DNA from: JAWKUK01 sp041398605 | GTDB lineage: Bacteria; Planctomycetota; UBA1135; GCA-002686595 | Length of the DNA stretch: 64,000 nucleotides | Assembly (NCBI GenBank): GCA_041398605.1 | Contig: JAWKUK010000003.1 | Location: 124,001 to 188,000, forward strand | Direction of reading: 5' to 3' | Shown: positions 57,495 to 64,000 of the stretch, piece by piece | Layout of the letters: each line of letters starts with the position of its first letter | Position numbering within the stretch: the stretch's first letter is position 1 | Translations under genes and position numbers: made by a program | Notes under the pieces: generated by a model | What the model saw: the letters and a program-made list of their open reading frames with translations, nothing else | Told to the model about the DNA's origin: nothing | Databases searched by the model: none

Positions 57495-59012
57495 TCAGGA
57501 GATCCGCAGCGCCTGACCGGCGCGGACGAAGGCGTGCTCGTAGACGGCGAGACCGACGAGCGAGAAGAGTGCGCCCGCGCCCGCGGCGGCGGGCGGCGCG
57601 AACGGCGCCGCCAGCGCGATGCCAGCGACGACCGCGAGCATGCTCGCAAAGTACAAGCGCCGATAGGGGCCGCGCGTGAGCAGCGCGTGCGCCTCGTGGA
57701 ACTCGCGCTCGCGCCCTTCCGGTGCGCGCGTGCCCGCCGTTAGCGACATCACGAGGTGCAAGCCGAGCGCGATCGCGAGCGCCTCACGCGCCGCATCGAA
57801 GCCCGCGGGCGTCAGCCGGAAGACCCCAGGTGTCAGCAACAGGAGCGCCGCGCCTGATGCGAGCGCCTGGACGACGAGGTGGAAGAAGAGGCCGCGCTCC
57901 ATCCAGAGCACGCGCCCCTTGGCCTGCGCAAACAGGAACGCGGTGTAGCCCGCCGTCATCTGGGCGGCGAGGACCGTCACGATCCCAGCGCCGAGCGCGA
58001 GGCCGCCGACCGGGCGCACGTCGAGGAGCGCCGTCGCGGCCCACGCCGCGAGGACCGCGCCGTAGACGCCGATCACGACCGAACCCTTCGCGAGCCAGCT
58101 CGTCCAGTTGGGGCGCAGGAAAATCTTCAAGAAGCGCTCGGGGCGCTTCAGGTCCGCGATGAGGAGCGCGCCCGTCACCGCGAGCCAGAAGAGGCCCGCG
58201 AGCGCGACCATGACCGCGTCCACGGACTCGCGCGCGCGCACGAGCACCCAGAACCCGGCGAGCCCTGCGCCCGCCGACATCGACTTGGTCAACAGATACG
58301 CCGAGACCTTCCACCCCCACAACGGTGCGTGCTCGACGTCGTACACCGTGCGCGCAGGCGCGCTCGCTTCGAGCGCGCGGAACTCGTCACCGGCGAACTG
58401 CTCGCCCTGGAGTTGGTTGGACCAGAGGTACCCGCCTGAAGCCTGCGTGAGGAGCGGCGTCGTGCCGGCCGCGGTCGCCCCGCGGTACCAAACGTTCGGC
58501 CGCGTGCCCGCCTCCGTCTTGCGCGCGGTGAGGTCGCCGGTCGCCTTGAGCTGACTGACCCTGCTCGCGGGGTCATCGAAGTCCCCGGGAATGATCGCCT
58601 CGGTCGGGCAGACGACGGCGCAGGCCGGCGCGAGCCCCTGCTCCGTGCGATGCGCGCAGAAGTGGCACTTCTGCGCGGTCCCGGTGCCCTCGTTGATGTA
58701 GAGGGCGTCGTAGGGGCACCCCTGCATGCAGGCCTTGCAGCCGATGCACTGGGCCGGGTCGACGTCCACGATCCCGTCGGGGCGCTTCGCGAGCGCCGAC
58801 ACGGGGCAGATCGTGACACATGGGGCGTCGGTGCATTGGTTGCACCGCAGCACCGTGAAGGAGCGCTTCACCGCTGGAAACGCGCCCTCCTCGGTGTACT
58901 TGACCCAGGTCCGAAAGGAGCCGAGGGGAACGTCGTTCTCCGACTTGCACGCCACAGTGCAGGCGTGACAGCCGATGCACCGGGTCTGATCGAGGACGAA
59001 TCCGAGCTGCAC
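57495..59012 (-). CDS. Fused 4Fe-4S ferredoxin and NrfD/DmsC-like membrane subunit
   Basis: GTG 59012 opens a 505-residue protein. The first 170 residues form a DmsB/NrfC-like electron-transfer subunit with four cysteine clusters: CIGCHACTVAC, CNQCTDAPCVTIC, CIGCKACMQGC and CHFCAHRT. The remaining part is a polytopic domain of the DmsC/NrfD kind (about eight helices from about residue 235), which anchors the complex and exchanges electrons with quinone. These are normally two proteins; here they are one. It ends one base before the catalytic subunit start, so both form one membrane oxidoreductase. Confidence 0.85.
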   Translation of the reverse strand: MQLGFVLDQTRCIGCHACTVACKSENDVPLGSFRTWVKYTEEGAFPAVKRSFTVLRCNQCTDAPCVTICPVSALAKRPDGIVDVDPAQCIGCKACMQGCPYDALYINEGTGTAQKCHFCAHRTEQGLAPACAVVCPTEAIIPGDFDDPASRVSQLKATGDLTARKTEAGTRPNVWYRGATAAGTTPLLTQASGGYLWSNQLQGEQFAGDEFRALEASAPARTVYDVEHAPLWGWKVSAYLLTKSMSAGAGLAGFWVLVRARESVDAVMVALAGLFWLAVTGALLIADLKRPERFLKIFLRPNWTSWLAKGSVVIGVYGAVLAAWAATALLDVRPVGGLALGAGIVTVLAAQMTAGYTAFLFAQAKGRVLWMERGLFFHLVVQALASGAALLLLTPGVFRLTPAGFDAAREALAIALGLHLVMSLTAGTRAPEGREREFHEAHALLTRGPYRRLYFASMLAVVAGIALAAPFAPPAAAGAGALFSLVGLAVYEHAFVRAGQALRIS

Positions 59013-59082
59013 GCGTAGGGGGAGGCTACCGAGGGGGGCGCCGCGGGCACGCCCGATGGGGCAGCCACGCGGCCGGGGACCG

Positions 59083-60267
59083 TCAGGCTACAGGCTCAGC
59101 CACTGGCTCGCTCCCCGCGACTCCCTTTCTTACGAGCAAGAACCCGAGGACCGCGGCAAGGAGCGAGCCGCCCAGCACACCGAGCCGCACCGCGGCCGCC
59201 TTCTCCGGGCCCGCGTCCTCGAAGGCCAGCGTCCCGATGAAGAGGCTCATCGTGAAGCCGATCCCTGCGAGCACCGCGGTGCCGAGGAACGCGGCCAGCG
59301 ACCACTCCTTCGGCTTCACCGCGAGGCCCAGCTTCGCGGCCAGCAGGGCAAACCCGGCCACCCCGACCGTCTTCCCGACCAAGAGCCCGAGCGCGATCCC
59401 GAAGGCCACCGGGTCCAAGAGGTCGTCGACCCCGAGCCCGCGCAGGTTGACGCCGGCATTGGCGAACGCGAACAGCGGCACGACGCCGATCGCGACGTAG
59501 GGGTGCAGCGCGTGCTCGAGCCAATGGAGCGGCGACGAGCCGCCCTTTGTGCGTAGCGGGATGGTGAGCCCGAGCACCACCCCCGCCAACGTGGCGTGCA
59601 CGCCCGACTTCAGCACGAAGACCCAGAGCAGCGCGCCAAGGAAGAGGTAGACCCCGAGGCGCTTGACGCCGAGCAGGTTGAGCGTAATCAGCAGCCCCGT
59701 CACCACGGCCGCCATGCCGTGCATCGCCCAGCTCACCTTCTCGGTGTAGAAGAGCGCGATAATGATGATCGCCCCGAGGTCATCAAAGACCGCGAGGGAG
59801 AGCAAGAAGGTCTTGAGGCTCTTCGGCACCCGGTCCCCGACGAGCGCGAGCACGCCGAGCGCAAAGGCGATGTCCGTCGCGGCGGGGATCGCCCCGCCCT
59901 ACATCGCGGCCTCGTCGCCCCAGTTGAACGCCAGGTAGACCATCGCGGGCACGACCATCCCGCCGACAGCGCCGGCCAATGGCAAGAGCACCTGGCTGCG
60001 GTTGGAGAGCTCCCCTTCGAGGATCTCCCGCTTCAATTCGAGCGCGACGAGCAGGAAGAACACGGCCATCAGGCCGTCGTTGATCCAGTGCAAGAGCGAC
60101 TTCGACAGCCCGACGTCCCCAAAGAGCACGGACAGCTTGGTGTCGAAGAGCCGCGTGTACTCGTCGGCGAGCGGCGAGTTCGCCACGCCGAGCCCGATGA
60201 GGGCTGCGATGACGAGGAGGATGCCGGCGAGGGATTCGAGCTTAAAGAAGCGCTGAAAGGAGTCCAT
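59083..60267 (-). CDS. nhaA: Na+/H+ antiporter NhaA with an in-frame amber stop
   Basis: The product would be about 394 residues from ATG 60267 (GAAAGGAG upstream). Landmarks before the stop: DSFQRFFKLESLAG, HWINDGLMAVFFLLVALELKRE. After it: IPAATDIAFALGVLALVG (functional Asp) and the ion-binding pair in VFDDLGAIIIIALFY, then AGIGFTMSLFIG. A TAG at 59899-59901 falls between AAM and GGAIP, in the conserved loop just before ATD. Conservation on both sides and the single-base distance from TGG suggest either a sequence error or a recent nonsense mutation. NhaA exchanges Na+ for H+ at alkaline pH. Confidence 0.85.
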
Positions 60268-60463
60268 GCTGGTAGGCGATCGCGAGCGGGGACGCAACGG
60301 AGGGCGCCTCGGCGTTGTCGGCCATAGGGGGACCTCCGCGTCCCGGTCGATCCAGGGGAAGGCCGCCCATTCTACCGTCGCACATCGACGTCGATCACGA
60401 CCACCCCGCAATCACGGCGACGAGGCCGCCCCGCTCTGCCCGGCGCGCAGGCCCTTCGGACAT

Positions 60464-61915
60464 TCAGAGCCCGTACTCTTTGATCTTCCGGTAGAGCGTG
60501 CGCTCGCCGATCCCGAGCACCTCCGCGGTCCGCTTGCGGTTCCCATCGAAGTGAGCCAAGTTCAGCTGAATCAGCTCACGCTCGACGTCGGCGAGCGCGC
60601 GCCCGACAAGCGACGTCTCCGTGGGGCCGTGCGCCGCCCCAGCGTCGCTTGCGCCCAGGCGGGCCTCAGCGGCGCCGCCGTGGCCACCGCCGCTGACACG
60701 CGTCGCCCCGGCCTCGGCGCGAATCGCGTCCGGCACGTCCGAGACGTCGAGCACTTCCCCCCGCGCGAGCAGCACCATGTTCTCGACGCTGTTGCGCAGC
60801 TCGCGGACGTTCCCCGGCCACGGGTATCGAACGAGCAACGCGCGCGCCTCAGGCGTGACTCCGGTGACCGTCCGCCCATGGGTGCGGGCGAACTCTGCGA
60901 TGAAGTGGTCGAGCAGCAGCGGCAGGTCGCCGGAGCGCTTGCGCAGCGGCGGCAGGTCGATCGCGATGACTTGGATCCGGTGAAAGAGGTCCTCGCGGAA
61001 CGTGCCCTCGGCGACCATGTTCCTCAGATTGTGGTTGGTCGCCGCGACGAGCCGGATATCGACCTTGCGCGCGACGTTGCCCCCGACCTGGACCACCTCG
61101 CGCGTCTCGAGGACCCGCAGCAACTTCGCCTGGGTCGCGAGCGGCATGTCGCCGAGCTCGTCTAGGAACAACGTGCCGCCGTTGGCGTAGGCGACCCGCC
61201 CTTCCTTCTCCGCGACGGCGCCGGTGAACGCGCCCTTCACGTGCCCGAAGAGCTCGGACTCGATCAAGCCCTCCGTCAACGCCGCGCAGTTGACTGCGAC
61301 GAAGTTGCCCTCGCTCCGCCGGCTATTGGCGTGGATCGCGCGCGCGACGAGCTCCTTGCCCGTCCCGCTCTCTCCGAGGATGAGGACCGTCGCATCCGTG
61401 GGCGCGACGCGCCCGAGGATGTCGAACACACGCGCCATCTCGGACGAGCGCCCGAGGATGCCCTCGAAGCCGAAGCGCTCGTTGAACTGTCGCTTGAGCT
61501 CCACGTTCTGGTCGCGCAGCGCTTGGTTGTCGCGCACTAGCCGCGCCCGCTCGATCGCTTTGGCGAGCTTCGCCCGCAGCTCGCGCAGCTTCACAGGCTT
61601 CGACAGGTAGTCCTCGGCGCCCTCGCGCATCGCGTCCACCGCGGTCTCGACGGTCGCGTGCCCGGTCACGAGCAGCACGGGCGTCTCGGGCGCGATGCGC
61701 TTCGACTCCTTGAGCACCTCCAGCCCCGATCGATCGTGCATGATCAGGTCCGTGAGGACCGCGTCGAAGCGCCCCGCCTCCAGGGCTGCGATCGCTGCGT
61801 CGCCGGACCCGACGATGCTGCAATCGTAGCCGTCGACCTCGAGGCCGTCGGCCAGCGCCTCCGCGTGCCCCGCGTCATCGTCGACGACCAGAACCCGTGC
61901 AGACTTCGTGCTCAT
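60464..61915 (-). CDS. NtrC-family sigma-54 response regulator
   Basis: The 483-residue regulator has a receiver domain (LVVDDD, phospho-acceptor Asp56 in LTDLIMHD, KPV switch), an AAA+ domain with Walker A GESGTGKE, a canonical GAFTGA loop, Walker B GGTLFLDELGDMPL, FREDLFHRI and WPGNVREL, and a Fis-type DNA-binding end (NRKRTAEVLGIGERTLYRKI). A Gly/Ala/His-rich linker of about 40 residues separates the last two. It is coupled by ATGA overlap to the kinase upstream. Possible target genes include the nhaA and oxidoreductase genes downstream, but no site was identified. Confidence 0.93.
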   Translation of the reverse strand: MSTKSARVLVVDDDAGHAEALADGLEVDGYDCSIVGSGDAAIAALEAGRFDAVLTDLIMHDRSGLEVLKESKRIAPETPVLLVTGHATVETAVDAMREGAEDYLSKPVKLRELRAKLAKAIERARLVRDNQALRDQNVELKRQFNERFGFEGILGRSSEMARVFDILGRVAPTDATVLILGESGTGKELVARAIHANSRRSEGNFVAVNCAALTEGLIESELFGHVKGAFTGAVAEKEGRVAYANGGTLFLDELGDMPLATQAKLLRVLETREVVQVGGNVARKVDIRLVAATNHNLRNMVAEGTFREDLFHRIQVIAIDLPPLRKRSGDLPLLLDHFIAEFARTHGRTVTGVTPEARALLVRYPWPGNVRELRNSVENMVLLARGEVLDVSDVPDAIRAEAGATRVSGGGHGGAAEARLGASDAGAAHGPTETSLVGRALADVERELIQLNLAHFDGNRKRTAEVLGIGERTLYRKIKEYGL

Positions 61916-62751
61916 CGTTCGATCTCCACGTCGCGGGGGAGGTCTCGCGCGCCATCGTCGCGGCCTCGCTCTGCGGTCAACTTCTGCTCGACGACCTCGA
62001 CGGGTCGCTTCGCGATCTCTTGCAGGAGCGGGAGGAACATGTGGAAGCGGGTGCCTCGTCCGGGCTCGGACTCGACCACGATCGAGCCGTCATGTTTTTC
62101 GATGATGCGCTTGGTCGTCGCGAGGCCGAGCCCGGTCCCACCCCGCTTCGTCGACCAGTACAGGTCGAAACACTTCGCCTGCTGCTCGGGCGTCATGCCG
62201 ACGCCCGTGTCCGTGATCGTCAGGTCGACGGTCGGGCCATTGCGGCGCAGCTCAACGATCAGCTCGCCGCCGCCAGGCATCGCCTGTCGAGCGTTCACGA
62301 GGAGGTTCATCAGGCCCTGCTTGAACGCGCCGACATCGAGCATCACGAGGGGCATCTTGGAGGGCAGCGCCGCGTGGACCGCGATCCCGGCCGCTTCATG
62401 CTCCGGGGCAAGGAACTCGAGGACCTCGCGCACGACCGTGACGATGTCCACGGGGGCGCGGTTGATGTCACCGCCGCGCGCAAAGCGGAGGAAGTCGTCC
62501 AGGATCCCCTCCAGGCGCGCGACCTCCTTCTGCAGCGTCGCGATGCGCTTGAGCGCGCGCCGCTCGCGGGCGGTGGGCTCACCGGCGCCCCCCGGCGCGG
62601 GCAAGAAGTCCTCCTCGAGCAAGGTCAGGTTGATCGACATCGTCGACAACGGGTTCTTGATCTCGTGGGCCAGGCCACCGGCCAATCGCGCCAGGAGGGC
62701 GCGGCGGCCGGCCCCCTCCCGTGCTTGGTCCTCGTTGTCGTAAGCGCTCAT
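61912..62751 (-). CDS. Soluble sensor histidine kinase
   Basis: A short 279-residue kinase without transmembrane segments. H-box GLAHEIKNPLS (His29) is near the N-terminus, so there is essentially no sensor domain and the input must come from a partner or from the cell interior. The ATPase domain shows LLVNARQAMPGGG (N-box), TDTGVGM and GGTGLGLATTKRI. It is most similar in layout to NtrB-type cytoplasmic kinases. First gene of the pair; divergent from the TsaC-like fusion with about 40 bases between. Confidence 0.92.
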   Translation of the reverse strand: MSAYDNEDQAREGAGRRALLARLAGGLAHEIKNPLSTMSINLTLLEEDFLPAPGGAGEPTARERRALKRIATLQKEVARLEGILDDFLRFARGGDINRAPVDIVTVVREVLEFLAPEHEAAGIAVHAALPSKMPLVMLDVGAFKQGLMNLLVNARQAMPGGGELIVELRRNGPTVDLTITDTGVGMTPEQQAKCFDLYWSTKRGGTGLGLATTKRIIEKHDGSIVVESEPGRGTRFHMFLPLLQEIAKRPVEVVEQKLTAERGRDDGARDLPRDVEIER

Positions 62752-62789
62752 GGAGTCCGTCGACCAAAGAGGCTAACCTCCGGGGCACG

Positions 62790-63908
62790 ATGGATGCGCT
62801 GCCGCTCCTCCCCGCCGCTGGTATCCCCGCGGCCGACGTGCTCGACGGCGCCGTGGCGCGCCTCGCGCGGGGCGAGGTCGTGGCGCTCCCCACGGAGACC
62901 GTCTACGGCCTCGCCGTGCGCGCCGACGACCCGGCGGCCCGGGCCCGCCTCGCCGCGCTGAAGGAGCGCGCGGCGGCGCACCCCCTGACGTGGCATGCCG
63001 CCGACGCGAGCGCCATCGCGGGCGCGGCCTTGCCACACCTCGTGGGCCGCATCGCGGCGCGCTATTGGCCCGGCCCCTTGACCCTGGTCGTCGCGGGGCT
63101 CGAGGGCCCGACGTCTCAGCCCCTCAGCCAGGTGGCAGGTCAAGCGCTCGCCGCCGACGGATGGACGGGCGTCCGCGTCCCCGCCCACGAGGGCGCGCGG
63201 GCGCTGCTCGCGGCAGCGCCCTTCCCCGTCGCGGCCACGAGCGCGAACGCGCATGGCGCGCCACCGCTGGTCGACGCGGCGAGCGTTCGAGCCCTGTTCT
63301 CGGCCGAGGCCGTGCCGCTCGTGCTTGACGGGGGGCGGGCGCGCCTCGCTGAGAGCTCGACCGTCGCAGCGATCGGCCCGGGCCGCTTCGAGCTCTTGCG
63401 AGAAGGGATCGTGTCCCGCCGCGACCTCGTGGGCACCGGGGGGCTCTCGATCGTCTTCGTTTGCACCGGGAATACGTGTCGCAGCCCGATGGCCGAGGGC
63501 CTTGCGCGGCGCGCGTTGGCCACGCGCCTCGGCGTCCCGCCCTCGCAGTTGGAGCGCCTCGGCTACGCCGTGTCGAGCGCAGGCGTGCATGCCGGCCCAG
63601 GCGCGCCGGCCAGCGAACAAGCCGTGCACGTGCTCCGCACCCGCGGCATCGATCTCAGCGAGCACACATCGAGCCCGGTCCGGTCGCGTGAGATCCTGGC
63701 GGCCGATCGCGTGTATTGCCTCACCGAGGGGCACCGGAGAGCGCTGCTCGATCTGCTGCCGCCGGGCAAAGGCGGCCACGTCCAGCTCCTCGATCCGGCG
63801 GGCAGGGATGTGCCGGACCCGTACGGGGGGCCGATCGAGGTCTATGCCTCGACGGCGGCCGCGCTCTCCGAGATGATCGGCGCCCGCCTCGACAGCGATT
63901 GGGCCTGA
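62790..63908 (+). CDS. Fusion of TsaC/Sua5-like (YrdC) domain and low-molecular-weight phosphatase
   Basis: A 372-residue protein from ATG 62790. Residues about 15-210 are a YrdC domain (LPTETVYGL, WPGPLTLV, AATSAN), which in TsaC makes threonylcarbamoyl-AMP for tRNA t6A. The residue after the PTET block and the ADDPAAR stretch replace the usual K-R-P positions, so activity needs checking. Residues about 218-372 are a low-molecular-weight phosphatase with the P-loop VCTGNTCRSPMAE (Cys225, Arg231) and general acid in DPYGG. Thr229 matches the threonine that gives YwlE its phosphoarginine preference. In Bacillus the two are separate neighbouring genes (ywlC and ywlE). Confidence 0.88.
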   Translation: MDALPLLPAAGIPAADVLDGAVARLARGEVVALPTETVYGLAVRADDPAARARLAALKERAAAHPLTWHAADASAIAGAALPHLVGRIAARYWPGPLTLVVAGLEGPTSQPLSQVAGQALAADGWTGVRVPAHEGARALLAAAPFPVAATSANAHGAPPLVDAASVRALFSAEAVPLVLDGGRARLAESSTVAAIGPGRFELLREGIVSRRDLVGTGGLSIVFVCTGNTCRSPMAEGLARRALATRLGVPPSQLERLGYAVSSAGVHAGPGAPASEQAVHVLRTRGIDLSEHTSSPVRSREILAADRVYCLTEGHRRALLDLLPPGKGGHVQLLDPAGRDVPDPYGGPIEVYASTAAALSEMIGARLDSDWA

Positions 63909-63942
63909 GCGACGCGGGCCAGCCACCTAGGGGAGGTGATCG

Positions 63943-64000
63943 GCGCCGCCGAGCGATCGCGCTGCGTCAGCCGTTGGCGCGCCGCCGAGCGATCGCGCTG
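63943..64000. repeat. 22-base direct repeat with GCGATCGC core, period 36, running to the window edge
   Basis: GCGCCGCCGAGCGATCGCGCTG occurs exactly at 63943-63964 and again at 63979-64000, separated by 14 bases. Each copy contains the palindrome GCGATCGC. Only two copies are inside the window; the second ends on its last base, so a longer array may continue. Confidence 0.7.

Noticed and set aside
63943..64000. Start of a CRISPR array
   Set aside because: The repeat is 22 bases with a 14-base spacer and only two copies; the spacing is too short for CRISPR.

Overview
The window is very GC-rich and densely coded on both strands, with frequent 4-base ATGA/GTGA overlaps between consecutive genes. 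Its contents point to a member of the Planctomycetota. The evidence is a giant secreted cytochrome/DUF1549/DUF1553 (PSD1) protein, a DUF1501 secreted protein, sulfatase-fold proteins, secreted toroid (prenyltransferase/terpenoid-cyclase-like) proteins, and a secreted protein with a repeat-rich C-terminal domain. No rRNA, tRNA, CRISPR array, integrase or insertion sequence was found, so this reads as ordinary chromosome rather than a mobile island. Assignment below phylum is not possible from what is seen.

Layout. 1-4444: a partial TPR lipoprotein, a secreted thioredoxin-like protein, and ribD. 4647-11311: malate dehydrogenase followed in the same direction by a small membrane protein, an AlgJ/X-like SGNH protein, an AlgI-like MBOAT acyltransferase and a sulfatase-fold protein (a likely surface-glycan acylation/decoration set). 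11324-15137: miaB, a PPC-like lipoprotein and a gluzincin-like lipoprotein. 15144-19929: queD in one operon with a three-gene ABC-2 exporter, divergent from folB-folK, then an SDR. 19987-24821: a frameshifted amidohydrolase, then a four-gene overlapping operon (coiled-coil lipoprotein, toroid protein, EboA, TatD/EboB-like). 25224-29119: a delta-1-pyrroline-5-carboxylate dehydrogenase, a large foldback element, an ankyrin protein and a DUF1501 protein. 29390-35561: a secreted LamG-like protein, then a HAD-PhnD-PhnC-PhnE-phosphodiester glycosidase operon. 35638-40343: a PSD1 protein and a second toroid protein. 40450-52491: a histidine kinase/sigma-54 regulator pair leading into an ornithine-lipid-type set (OlsB, OlsA, DinB-like, TANGO2-like, an alpha/beta-hydrolase-DedA-ATP-grasp triple fusion, SGNH hydrolase, two YHS proteins, second OlsB-like). 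52603-60267: dnaK, a molybdopterin oxidoreductase with a fused FeS/NrfD membrane subunit, and nhaA. 60464-63908: a second kinase/sigma-54 regulator pair and a TsaC-like/low-molecular-weight-phosphatase fusion.

Sequence quality caution. Four genes are broken by single-base frameshifts or one in-frame stop (amidohydrolase, DUF1501, molybdopterin oxidoreductase, nhaA), and in two of them a second shift restores the frame. The conserved sequence continues on both sides each time, which looks more like consensus indel or substitution errors than pseudogenes.

Most promising for new biology: (i) the eboA/TatD operon embedded with a toroid protein and a coiled-coil lipoprotein; (ii) the triple-domain fusion inside an ornithine-lipid-type neighbourhood headed by a sigma-54 two-component system; (iii) a 156-base foldback element with a long near-perfect stem; (iv) a Phn-type transporter coupled to a phosphodiester glycosidase.
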